Assembly (NCBI GenBank): GCA_033439265.1
Contig: JAVTVX010000027.1
Coordinates: 5,967,001 to 6,031,000, forward strand
Direction: 5' to 3'
Source: Dillenia suffruticosa
Lineage: Eukaryota > Streptophyta > Magnoliopsida > Dilleniales > Dilleniaceae
DNA: 64,000 bases
The translations under genes and the position numbers were made by a program. Of the stretch, positions 1-13,400 are shown piece by piece; position 1 is the stretch's first letter, and each line of letters starts with the position of its first letter. Below the pieces are notes generated by a model. It saw only the letters and a list, made by a program, of their open reading frames with translations, did not search any database and had not been told where the DNA came from.

Positions 1-2310
1 AGCAACGCAATGAGAGTTGAGACTCTATTGCAGTTGGTTTACTCCGATATCAGTGGCCTTATGAGTATAAGAATTTGAAATGGAGCTGTGTAATTTATAA
101 CGTTCATAGACGATTACACACATTTCTCACATAAATCTAAGACATTGGAATGCTACAAAGTGTTTATTAGCGGAATTGAGAATCAGTTAGATTTAAGAAA
201 GACTTTTAGAACCAATTGGGGACGTGAGTATTGTCAGAACTATACAAAAGTTTTGTTTCGAGAAGAGTATTATGAAATAATTGACTATTTTTACTAATTC
301 TCAGCAAAACGGAGTAGTCGAGAGAAAAAATATGACTATGTTAGAGATGGTGAGATCTACGATGGCGTAGACAATTTGTTCGATCTCTTATTTGGGAGAT
401 ATTTTATTGACTGTAATCTACGTTTTTAACTGTATCTCATGAAAATCGGCAATCAGTATCCCATTTGAATTTTGGACATGAGACAATCTAACGTTAGCCA
501 CTTAAGATTATGCGGTTGTATCTCATATGATCACGATTTCTCACATTTACATGGCAAGTTAGGCCCGCAAGAAAAAAAATGTATTTTTATAAGATATTCA
601 TGACATTCCATGAGATATGTGTTCTTAGGTAAGCATATGGACGGTTATGTCACTGAGATTGAGTCTTGTGATATCACATTTCTTGAGAATGATTTCCCTT
701 TGAGAGGTGAAATCGATTGGGATTTTAATTTTTTTGAAATGAATGAGTTTAGTAACTCAGGTGAGTCCAACGGTGGGATACAAGAATCTATTATGAATCT
801 TGATTCTAGTAAGAGCGATTTATCAAGAGGTGAAGAGATTCTCTTTCCTCGTAGAAATATTGAGGACATATACTTAAACGTTACTTTCTGATTGAGGGTG
901 AAACTCTCATTGTAACCCTTGAGGATGGTGAGAAATCTATAACAATCCAAGAGACTCTCAAGGGTTCTGTAGAAGGATCATTGGAAACGAGTAGGTTCTC
1001 AAGTATTTAGTTGATTTGCCTGAGGGCAAAAGGACCGTCAGGAATGTATAGGTTCTTAAGATCGAGAGAAAGGCTGACGGATGGTGGAAAGGTATGAATT
1101 CCGTCTGGTAACCAAGAGTTACACTTAAACTAAGAGCGTGGACTATCGTGGAGTCATAATCCAATTTATCTCGATATATTTACTTTTAGCGATTGTCGTG
1201 AGTATAGATTTGGAGTTATCCTAAATGGACGTAAAGACTGCCTTTTGTATTGGAAGTTTGGATGAGGAGTGATGATCGAGGAGAATCATTGTGTTTACCT
1301 AATACGTTTTAGTGACTCTTTTGTGATCATGTTCATATATGATGGTAACTTTCTGTTGGCCAAAAATAACAGAGAGTATGTAATGACTATTAAAATATGG
1401 TTGTTGTCGAGTTTTCATATGAAGGATATTGGTGAGATTTAGTTCATTCTTGAAATTAGGATCTAGATAGATCGCTTAAGAAAAATGTTGACTCTTTAAC
1501 AAGTCTTACATCAGGTAGATTTTTGAGTATTTCGAAATAAATAATTGCAACCTAATAGATACTCTTATCGCTAAAGGTGAAAACTTGAGTCTTGACTTGT
1601 ATCCTAAAACTCATAAAGAAATAAGAGAGATGAGTAGAATTCCTTATACTAGTATAATGTGCAGTCTAGTGTATACGATGAGGCGTACACGACCAGACAT
1701 TTGTTTTGCAGTCGATTTGATGAGTAGATATTAATCGAATTCTGGAATGGATTACTGGAGAATAGTGAAAAAAATTCTGAGATATGTCAAGAGAATTGTG
1801 AATCTCTTCTTGTTTTACGGATGAGATGATTTGCGTTTCATTGGGTATTATGGAGGTGGCGATATGGATGAATGTAAATTAACATCAAAATTTACTATCT
1901 TGCTCAATAATGGTATCATATCTTGGAAAAACAAGAAGCAAATCTATGTATCTCTATCTAAGATAGAGATTAAGCTTGTGGTTTGTTCGGTGGTAGTTTA
2001 ACAAAGTATTTGACTTTAGAAATTTCTGAATGACTTAAGAGTTGTGACTGATAGTGGGAGATCAGTGATAATTTATTTTGATAATTGACTGCGATTACCA
2101 ACAATCGAGATGTTAAGTATCACAATAAGATCAAACATATTGATATTAGATATCACTTTGTAAAAGATATTACCGAAAAGGGTATAGTGATGATTAAGTA
2201 CACTTTTACATATAATATGATGATTGATCCCTTCACTATATCCATTATGAAATATTCATTTGTGAGATATGAAATTATTGGGTTTAGTATGTTTTGACAT
2301 TTTTTACTAT
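1..2310 (+). mobile_element. Ty1/copia retrotransposon relic (pol part, 5' end outside window)
   Basis: Read across frames, the strand carries copia polymerase pieces in normal order. An integrase core piece comes first (a QNGVVERKN-like string near 305-335). Then come an integrase C-terminal piece (610-890), reverse transcriptase with a degraded YVDD area (1200-1500), a TRPDICFAVDLMSRY-like segment (about 1688-1732), and an RNase H tail ending near 2310. Stops and frameshifts break every domain, so no polyprotein can be made. The order integrase before RT is diagnostic of copia rather than gypsy. The 5' LTR, gag and protease lie outside the window or are lost. Confidence 0.85.
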
Positions 2311-4257
2311 ATATTGATTTTGATGTTTATTGATATATGTGATATATGTGTGTTATTCAGTCATAAATTTATTTTTTACACTTATTTATTGTTATATATT
2401 TTTCTATGTGTTGTGATAAAAGATATGTCAGACAGACGTAATCGATTTTCTCACACGAATAACCACCTCCAACTCTGCTTGAGCAGGGATGAGATGATTT
2501 TTAGTCGTAAGAGACTTTGAGAGTGGTTTTGTTAAAACATAAGTCACCTTAATATGTGTTTAGGATGAAATCATATGTAATATGACGACATGGACATACC
2601 CACATCCATATTACCTGCGAGTAGCCAGATTTGAGATTTCAGATATCATTTGCGTCTAGTGATATTGTCTCTGAGTTACTTTTTCTGAGATTTTTGGATA
2701 AAGTCTTATGTGTACACTAAGTTTTATACCCGTATAGTGTTAGAAAAATCTGACATATACTCTTTTGAGATATGAGAGAATAACATTGTAGCACGTGTTA
2801 CATACCATGTGTAATAAGATGACCAAGAGATAGTGATAACTATAATTTGAGACGATAATGTGATTATAATTCTTGTTCCTACTGTGTGAGATTCAAGATC
2901 CATTGGATGAGATCTCTTGTGCTCTTATTATTTTCGATTGTTTTTAGAAGTTTTAGTCTAGTGTTTACTACTTTAATTTGTTTACCTATGAGTCGAAAGA
3001 TAAATTGAGATTTAAGAGACAGATTTAGAAAAATAGTTAAATTGAAATCGATAGATTTGAGTTTGGAAAAAAAAAAGACAAATCAATACTATATCATTAT
3101 GTTGTATTCATAAATCGACCTATTATGTTAATTTATGTTGGAATTCAAATATAATAGTGAATATATAGTTGAACAAATAATTAGAGATCATTTTCAATAA
3201 GAAAAGTGGTTCGATAGATGTAAATGCGTTGAGTTTGGGGTATAACGAGTTCTTTTTATACTAACGGTGACTTTTCGGTCATTCTAACATGTGTATTGAG
3301 AAGTCTTTACTTACAGGTATATTTGCTGATCGCATGACGCCCAATTTTATATGAAAGTCTAGCAGAGTAATGTGAAAGATCACATAAGTTGTGGTTTTGT
3401 GACAGACCTAAAATGCATTCATGTGTAAGTAGGGGATATTGGTAAATGCCCATGTAGAGGCATTTTACTATAAGTAAAAACACATATTAGGATAATGAGA
3501 TAACTCCCATTATCCCTTTAATAACTATCTCCCTAACTTCCTCCCCAACATAATCTTACGTAGGGGGCTTAGCTTTGCTAATGCTTTGTGAGAGAAAATC
3601 CTGCACCTTGCAAAGTGTGAGAGTGCATATTTTTCAAGACAAAGATTGATAAAGAGTTAAAGAAATTTTCGAGTATGAAAACTAATTTTGTTATTAGGCT
3701 CACTGGACGTTGGGTTGAGAGATCGTGATCTATAATGGTAATTCGATTTTATGATTATCATCCCGATTGCGAGATCATCAAGAGAGGCATTGTGGTTCCC
3801 AAATTGTCTGCGATTATTCATTGAGATATGCTTGAAAATTTGATCTTTTAGTTATTCTGAAAAATTACCATACTTCTATTTTGTGAAAATTAATTCTAAC
3901 ATGTTTTTTCTCTTTAATGAATCTTCTTTTACCTAAGATTTTTATTTTTATTTTTAAATAAAAGTCAGATAGAGATTCTCTCTTAGATTTTTGCACATGT
4001 TATATAGTTTAGAATTCAAAATTAACTAAAACTTTAATATATTACTTTTCTATAGACTCATCTTATATGATAGTTTAAATATATAATTTTTTTATATATT
4101 AATCCCATATTGAATTAAATGATCCAACATGGAATACAGTGATAGATGAACTTAAAACACACAAAATAAAACAAATAAATAATATGAAAAGCTAGAAATA
4201 AAAAAAAAGTACCCCGTTTTAAGCAGGGCTCTTCCCAAAACATCTTATGTGATCGAC
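2311..4257. other. Gene-free AT-rich stretch, probably retrotransposon 3' end
   Basis: No gene is supported here. The part just after the copia RNase H tail is probably the decayed 3' LTR, but no second LTR copy is in view to fix its limits. Short open frames near 2085-2520 match nothing I recognise and continue the copia frame. The last 200 bases lead into the helicase promoter. Confidence 0.5.
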
Positions 4258-4261
4258 CGGT

Positions 4262-4352
4262 TGGGCCGGCTCAAAATACGGTCTATGATGATTGGACTCT
4301 TCCAACCCAAACCCGTCCAACAGGTTCAAAACCCTAATCGGGCTTAGGGTTT
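4262..4352 (+). promoter_or_regulatory. Telo-box pair and site II element upstream of the RH16-type helicase
   Basis: A site II motif TGGGCC lies at 4262-4267. A telo-box AAACCCTAA lies at 4329-4337 and its inverse TTAGGGTTT at 4344-4352, 106-196 bases before the start codon. In plants this pair of motifs is enriched in promoters of ribosomal protein and ribosome-biogenesis genes (established knowledge). That fits a Dbp9/DDX56-type helicase. A CT-rich and (CTT)n leader follows at 4361-4410, as is common in plant 5' UTRs. Confidence 0.6.
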
Positions 4353-4457
4353 ATCTGTTTCCCCCTCCTCTACTTCTACTTCTACTTGTACTTCTTCTTC
4401 TTCTTCTTCTTCGCTGACTCTGAAGATTCTGAACAGAGACCTAACGCAGGGCTTTCA

Positions 4458-7400
4458 ATGGCTGAGACAGAGAGCAAGCCAGCCAAGAAAATTAAACACG
4501 AAGACAAAGAAGAAGAAGAAGAAGAAGAAGAAGAAATTCAAACCTTCGAAGAACGCGGGCTGGACGCTCGCTTAGTTCGCGCCCTATTGAAGAAAGGCAT
4601 CACCAAGCCCACTCTAATTCAACAAGTCGCAATTCCACTAATCCTCGTTAGTTCCCAAGAAACCTAATGCTCTCTTCGTCTTCCCCCCTCTGTCTCTATC
4701 CACCTATCTACGTTCATTAAATTGAGTTGTTTTATCTTTACAGGAAGGAAAAGATGTTGTTGCTCGAGCGAAGACCGGTTCAGGAAAGACCTTTGCTTAT
4801 CTTCTCCCTTTGCTTCAGAAACTCTTCGCCGCCGATTCTGGTTCAAAGTCGAAGCTTGCTTCGTCTGCATTTATTCTTGTCCCGAGTCGTGAGCTTTGCC
4901 AACAGGTGTTATTTGTTGGTTTACTGATGATTGATTTTCCTGTTATTGATTCAAAGAATTGATAAAAATGATAATTAATGAGTGGTAATGTATGCTTGTA
5001 ATTGTAGGTTTATTCGGAGGTTTTGTCCCTTATTGAATTGTGTAGAGTTCAATTAAAGGTTGCTCAATTGACAAGCAGCATGTCCCATTCTGATATGGTA
5101 TATTCATTTCCCTTTATTTATTTATTTATTACAATGGTGAGAACCCAGAAATTATTCTTTAAATGTGTGCTAGTAAAGCCATTAGACATGCACAATAAAC
5201 CACAGGCCACACAAACTAGGCAAGCAAACAAGGTAAACTTTGTATGTGGGCTTGATATTCCCAAAGCGATTTTCAGGATTCAAACGTTAAGACTTTGCTT
5301 AGGTAGGAGTGTATTTCTTACGAGCTGAGATTGAAGTTATTTGCAGTTAATTTTAGTTTTTCATTTTTCTTAGACTCGTTTTGTGTTTTGGATGCAGAAA
5401 ACTGCATTAGCAGGGCCACCTGATGTGTTGGTCTCTACACCGGCCTGCATTCAGTCGTGTTTGTCGGGGGGACTTATTCAAGCAAAGTCAATTAGTGACT
5501 CGCTTGATATTCTTGTTCTCGATGAGGTATGAGATTGGTGCATGCTCTTGATTTTATGTATCGAGGCTTATGCAATTTGCATAGCATTTATTGAAGTACA
5601 AATGTTCCTCAATTTTCTGTTCATATTCAGATTTGATTTAATTAGGTTATCAAATTGTAACAAGGAACACGGATTGCATCTTCTCCTCAAGATAAGCTGA
5701 AAACATATGTAACAATTGACTGCTATTACACGTCATTTCTCTCACCACTGACATAACACTACAAATTGGAGTAGTTTTAATTAAGATCGGTGATCTTACT
5801 GCATTGCTCCATCGTCTTGGATTCTGAATCTTCATTAGGATTGAAAATCAATGATTGAATTTGTTTTCAGGCAGATCTTCTTTTATCATATGGCTATGAA
5901 GATGATTTAAAAGCTTTGACCAGATATGTCCCACGAAGATGTCAGTGCCTTTTGATGTCTGCCACTTCTAGGTTTGTTTGATATCCACCTTGTTAAGCAC
6001 TTCCTGAGTACTTTGCAATTTCCTTTTTCTTTTCTTTTTCTCCCCTTTACTGTTGTGGTACCTGGCTTTTTTTTTTCAATTCCGTTTTCATTGATTTGGG
6101 TCTTATAGTATTCTCCGAAGAGGCTTCTAAGATTGCATTAATGGAAGATTGGTTATGGAATTGCATTAAGATCCATGCTCTAAATCCTCACTCATTTTGG
6201 GATCCACTTAATGTTAATTTATGTCCTTCTAAATCATCAACTGTCTATGTTTTTCAATTAAATTCAAGAAGGCCTTAACATATCAAGTATCATATATCTG
6301 ATGTGATTTTTTTTTTTTTTTTTTTTGGGTTGGGGGGGTTAGGTAATGTATTGTTATTCATATGCAGTACTCTTCTACTTAACCTACATACAATGTAAAA
6401 TAGGAGCCAAATGAATGTTCTTAATATATGAAGAACTTACCTGAGCTTTCTTCTGTGCATAATCTGTATGTAGCTGGACTGTCACATTGGTTACTTTGAA
6501 TCATAGACACTAAAATCTTTTCCCCATTAGATTTTATTTACAATGGTAAATTTTGGTTGGATGTCATGGAGAGATATTGAGTAATGTTATTTTTGGCAGT
6601 TCTGATGTTGATAAGCTGAAGAAGCTGATACTACACAATCCAGTCATTTTGACTTTGCCAGAAGTGGGAGATTTTAAAGATGAGGTCATTCCCAAAAATG
6701 TGCAGCAATTCTGGGTGAGACTTCAAGTTTACTCTTGAGAAATTATGAGCATTTTGGAGCCCTTTCCTTTGAACACCACTGCAAATTGTATATTTCTATG
6801 CAAAGTGATGCTGAATGTATATTTATTTCTTGTATTTGGGACTTTAATTGTTTGGGTTGCTGCAACTATCATCAGTAGGATCTCCTTTGTTTAATCACAA
6901 CTAGCTCCTTGATAATAAATACTAGCATCGAGTCAAAAAGCCACTACACTGCACCTATTTGCCATAAGAAAATTGCAACATGACTAAAGCTGGGGATTAT
7001 CAATATGCCTAATATTTCTTTCTACAGTTACAGAAAATCTCTCCTGGTCCTTTCAAATATGTCCACTTTCATTGAATTTCAAATGTCATATTTCTTTCCT
7101 TCTGATGATTGGAAAAAAAATCATCTGGTATAAGTGGTGGTGTATTTTCATGATACAGAGGATTGTGCAATTAAAACATAGCATAAGTGGAGAATGCTGT
7201 ACAGATGTGGTCAATTTCAAATCTCATATTTCTCTCCTGGTTAAAAAAAAAAAAATTATTCAGATTGTGTAAAAGGTGCAATATTTCCATCATATAGAGC
7301 ACCGTGCAGTTAAAAGATGGCATAAGGGGAGAGTGCTGTAAAGATGTGGCGAATGAGAGTTTTAATAAGAGAAGATAAAATTAGAATTGAATGTATTTAG

Positions 7401-10400
7401 AAAACTTTGGAGTTGGTCCAATAAGGATTAGATGGAACAAAGAAGATGGCGGCTTGGCAATGAACAACGAAGACCTTTCCAATAATTTCTGAAAGGCAAT
7501 AATGTACTATTTGAAGATGCCTCATGATTTTGTGGGAAACTTAAAACGTTGGGAACGATAGAAAGAGAATGTTATGTTTTCCTCTTTTTATTATGGGGAA
7601 GAGATCCCATATGACAAGCATGGGGGCGGTTCTAAAAGGCTGTGACATATGTTTCAAAAAATGATCTAAACAGGTCATCTTCTACAAAGGAAGAATAAGA
7701 ATTCACCGAAAACCAAAATGAGTAAGAGAAAATATGTTTTTGTGCAACATGTTGCACTGTAAAGCAAAATGGAAGAAGACTGAATTTATGTAGCCGACTG
7801 TTTTGACTGCTGCAATGTGTTTGCAAGGTCAAAAGGCTTTGAATTGAAAGCTATTTGGTCGATGGCAGCTGATTTCTGTCATATGACCTTTGTTATGCTC
7901 AGACACTTATGCAGCCGAGAGATAAGCTGAGTATTTTAAAGTGTGTATCAAATAGATTGCATAAATTTACTTGATTTCAGTTCATTAGGTATGTCAGTTT
8001 AGTGTAAAATTGAGGGAAATGTGTTGTATTTTGTTCTTTGCAAGTCAGGTGACTGATTCATCTTGTATTTGTTTTTATGGCTGTTGTCCTTATTATTGCA
8101 TTTGCATTCTCAATCCCTAAATGGTATGCTATGAAATACCAATGAATTGACTTGTTGATTAGAATTGGGCACAATATTTTGAGATATATGTAATGTTTTC
8201 TGGTGCAGATTTTATATGTCGGGGCTAATATTAGATATTTTAATTGTTTCTTTAATATGTCCTTCCATAATTGAATCTCAATACATTTGAAAACTCTATT
8301 CCTGTTTCCAGAATGTGGCTGTTTTCTTTCGTCCCGTGTGCCGGATGTGTATCTTGTTGCAGATGCCTTTTTTTGCTGAAATACACAACTGTAGCTTTTT
8401 TGGACATATTGTGTTAATTGCCTAGTTATTTTCACTTGTACTTTTATTACTGGTTTTTAGTCTCTTTTACTAAATCTCTATTTTGTACAGGTTTCCTGTA
8501 GTGCTCGTGATAAGTTACTTCACATCCTTGCTCTTTTAAAGTTGGAACTGGTTCAGAAGAAAGTGCTGATATTTACCAACACTATTGACATGGGCTTTAG
8601 ATTGAGATTGTTTCTTGAGCAGGTATTTTGGTTTCGTAATTATTCATAATGTATCCCCTGATCTCTGTTATGTTGATAACCTGTCCAGGTCTGTGATCCA
8701 CTTAATCATACTCTTACATGACCAATTATTTCACTTGCAATGCCTTGAAATAACCATCTCACTTTTGGGAGACCATTTCATTTCTTAACCTCATGTTAAC
8801 GTGGTGTGTGATTAATCATAACCTTGGTGTGACATTTTATACTTGTTTGCATTTGCCAATTGCTTATAAGAGATCATCAACTTCCATCGTCTGTATGTTG
8901 TGTTGAGATTCCATTTTTTTGACACATTTTCGTTCCATTTTCTGTATGTTGTTTATGCTGAGTTCTTTTGCTCTTGTGGCAGTTTGGAATTAAATCTGCT
9001 GTTTTAAATGCTGAGTTGCCACAGAATTCTCGGCTCCATATCCTTGAGGTATGTTCCTATTGTTGAAATACCGGAAATAGTGCTCAATTGCTATTTTACT
9101 TATCTGTTGCAGAAGGAAGTATGGAGTTCATTAGCTACTGCTATGTTTTTTGTAGGTTATACTATGATTAACAAAATTATGATCGTGTTCTTATTCCTTT
9201 GTTTTACTGGTTACCTATCAGGAATTCAATGCTGGGCTTTTTGATTATTTGATTGCAACTGACGACAGTGAAACCAAAGAGATGGAAGCTCATGAGACTG
9301 AGAGTAAGGTTAAGTTGAGGAAGTCCAAAAAGCAGGTCAAACAAAAATTAGACTCTGAATTCAGTGTAGTAAGAGGAATTGACTTCAAGAATGTGTACAC
9401 GGTATGCATATAATTCTTGACTTGATTGCTTTCATGACATTCAGATGCATTCTATTAAGTTGAAGTACATGTTGTATATTTATAGGAATATGTTCTGGAG
9501 GGAAGAAGGGAGTGAGAAAAATAAAGGGACTTTTAATGGAAGGAAAGTCTAGGAGTAAGGCAGTTTCATGAGTGGATGCAATTGAATTTGGTGGATGGAG
9601 AATTTTCTTCCACTTCCTTTCCCATCCACTTTTGTCTTGACACAAGGTTAAACTACACTCGTTGTTTTTATTCTCCTCTCATTGCCCCGCCCCTCCTCTC
9701 CCTATATAAAGGGTTTCTGCAAGGCATAGATAGAATTTATGCACCATTCTGTTCCTATTTTGTGCGGAAAGAACTTGTTTCCTCTTACCTGTCCTCTGGA
9801 TGTTTGAAAAGTATATGGTCTCGAATTGATATTGGAGTAGCCTTGTGGATTTCAACTTCAGCTAAGATAGCCTGATTTTTCTGTCCTTGTTTGTTAGCCA
9901 TGAGATCCAGGATTTTCAAATCACTTATCTAGGATTTCCTTCAGGTGGTTTTCAAAGCTCTTTGTCTGCATTCTTGTTCCATCTGGACTATTTATGAAAA
10001 TCTAGATTGGTGGGAAAGAGCTTTGTTCTTGCTTAGATACCATGTGAATTTTATTAAATTGTGTATTTCTGGCCTCGCTTTTTATATTCCATCACTCTTT
10101 TAGATTTCAACTAGAGTGGCAACAAAGATTGACAAAATTATAATGGCCATATCAATCTTTGGTAGCATGGGAAGTGTACAGTATTTTTTTTTTTTGTGGT
10201 AATTTGGAAATTGTTAGTATCAGATCAAAGTTTCTTTATACTAAACTCCAATTAGTTTGACTCGAAAATGATGCAAAGATTTTTGTGGCGTTCTGACCAC
10301 TCATGGTTTCAAGGGAACTCAAATATTTTCAAAACCTATCATTTGTCGATGCTTATTTTATGGGGTAGGATAAAGTTCCTTTTTGTATTTTTCTGGTTGA

Positions 10401-13400
10401 CAAGATTGCCAACACCATGCTATGTTTTTGCAGGTTATTAATTTTGATATGCCTAAAAACGTGGCAGGATATGTTCATCGAATTGGACGTACTGGAAGAG
10501 CACATAACACTGGCACATCTGTCTCTCTTGTAAGTATTCCAATAGGTAGACATCATGGACTCAAAGAAATGGTCGTTCTCAAGTGATAAAGTTACCCAAA
10601 CACATATATTACGGAAGAAGCATTGATTGCTTTAACCTTAGAGGATAAAACCCATTTTCTTCCAAAAATAGCCTTCATCAAGTTGTTCAATTCATTATTT
10701 AGAGGCATAATATTAAATCATATAATTTATTATATTGACTAAATAAACTATTGACACTCATTTTAAGACAAGAAAAGAAGTGAGAATTGGTCACTTAAAA
10801 TGGAAAGGAGGGAGTAGTTTAATTAAGTAGTCCATGGGCAAGATAAAAGAGTCATTTTCTGTGAGACATTTCGTTTTTGTGTGTATATATTTTCCAATTA
10901 CAAATACCACCCTTAAAAGTGGTTTAGTCTGTCTATAGCCATATACTTGCTTTGCATGAGTCTGCTTCTTTCTCTTTGAAGATGTACTTACCTATAAAAG
11001 TGCAGCAGTTCTTTTTGGCTTTGTTGGGACCTTGTTTATGAATTTAGTTGTGGACAAATGGTCATAAAGCCAATTTTATCCTGAGATGCCCTGAGACGCA
11101 ATGATTTTTTTTTTTTTGGAGGGCGGGTTGTGGGTGTTCGCTGGTTATGAAATTTTTGTATGTTTTGATACTGAACAGGTTTGTGAAGATGAGATGGAGT
11201 TTCTTGAAAAAATCAAATCCATTTTAGGGGATAGTGAGAATGAGGACTCAAACTCTATTTCTCAATTTCCTTTACTTACTAAGAGTGCAGTGGAGTCACT
11301 AAGATATAGAGCTGAGGTAACTGACATCCTTTTTTTCAATCTTTCATGCAATATATCTTTGAAATAATTATTAATGCTGCATGGAACTGCTCCCATCTGC
11401 TTGTGTAGCTTGAGGTGCATGGATATTTGTTTATATTGAAAGCTGTAAGTTGAAAGTTAGGTAGTTAACTTTAAAGAGTGGTCCCTCACGTTATTAGACC
11501 TAGATTGGACTGGCTGCTCACACCAGTGAAAGGAATGCCCACTAATCTAGGTTCCTTAAAAGTACTGGGGTTGTATAAGAAGCAGCTCCTAGTATTCCCA
11601 ATATATCTGTGTGAAGTCTTGATATTTCCTTATGAGGATGGTGAAATGTGTTCTATGATATACGATTTTAGGTCGGTTGAATTGAGTTTTCGCCATTTCC
11701 TGTTCTTTGGTTATTTTCTATCTTTTTTTTTTATTTCTTTGTCCACACTTCTTTATTAGTAAAATTTTTTTATTGAAATATTAATATATATTTTATTATG
11801 ATATGAAAAGTCCAATTCCAAGTCCATTGCAGAAACATGCGGGAGGCAGTCCTGTTTGTTACAATTCTGAATGATAATTTTTATCTTTATGCTGTTTGAA
11901 TTGCTCTATCTTTATTAAATAAAATTGTTTTTTTTTTAATTATCTTTGGATAAAAAATGAAATTATTCTATTTTTATATATCTTGTGTTCCATTTGTGTT
12001 GAAAGTGTATAATTTTCATTTTTTTTCAATTTTTTTAGTTTCTTAAATTCTTTTAAGTTAAAGTCTATTAAGAGATAAATATTATATTGTACCATATGTT
12101 TGGAATACTTAGCTTTTTCACATGATAGGGAGTTGTCAGAGACCTACTTGTGAGGGGAAATTTAAGATATTCAAATAATAAACACCTAAGTCCATTTGCT
12201 TAAACTATCGGAATTGTTGATTGTTTCACAGAGTTTAATCAAAGCTCTGAAGGGCATAAAAGAGGTGATTAAAATAAAGAAAGTTCCGTGATTGTCTATT
12301 TACATTGTGTGGAACTTTTGTCACCTTCTCACTTTGATTGAGAATGGAGATGACTTCACTAAACGTGGTTCCTGTTTTCCACTTAGTCATAGTTAGTGGC
12401 ATGGTGCCTAGCACGTTGTCCCTTAAGGTGTCATCACTGAAGGAATCCAGGCCATGACACGTTAAGGGCACTTGGCACATTAGTAGTGCATAAGGAATTT
12501 TTCTCAAATTCATTCATTATGTTCACTAGTATGTGGTTGTTAATTGTTTCATTTTCTACCCATGTGCGCGAGTATTCTGTCTTCTTCTGCTTTTCTTAGA
12601 ATTAGATTAATTTGCTTGGCATGGTTTAAGCTGTTTACAGAAATTTTAATGAAACTTGCCTATGCATCTGATGACTTCTTTTGACCTGCAAGTCGTAAAT
12701 GGTTTCTAGATTCTTTTCTCCATTTTGCAGTCTTTGGTTAATCTAATCAGAATCTAGTTTCACAGGATGTCGCAAGGAGTGTCACAAAAGTTGCTGTGAG
12801 AGAATCACGAGCACAGGATTTGAGAAATGAAATTCTCAACTCTGAAAAGTGAGTTTATCCTGCTTTTTTGGTTTACTGAATTTTTTTTTTTTTTTTTGTT
12901 TTGGGGCGAGGGTGGGGGTCAGTGGGGGGCTAAGCCTGAACAAAGCATAAAAAAACATGGACCTAGACCTCAAAGGAGCACCAACTGCTCTTGGGAGAGC
13001 CTGAGGAACCCTGGCCCTGCACATCTTTGCCCGGTTAAAGGGAAAGTTATGTGGGGTCGTCTTGGAGGTGACTCCATCTTGGCTTGTACACGTGATCCTT
13101 GGAGCCTACCCAGTCAGCACACCGGTAAGCCTCGCCATACACATGGCTTACTCTACAATTCCAACCCCAACCAGGCATTTATCTACATTCAACAAGGTTG
13201 GAACTTGCTGCAGTCACTGGAGATTCTTGCTTCAATAATTGAACCACCACCATTTAGTCCGTCTCAAACGCATGGCTGACTCGATTCATTTTTCCATATA
13301 TTTTCCAACCTCTTGCTACATCTTTGGTTTGTCTCGGCATGAGTGTGGGCTTATTGTGGAGGGCATTAGTGTGTTAGTTAGCGAAGTCATGAACTTTCCA

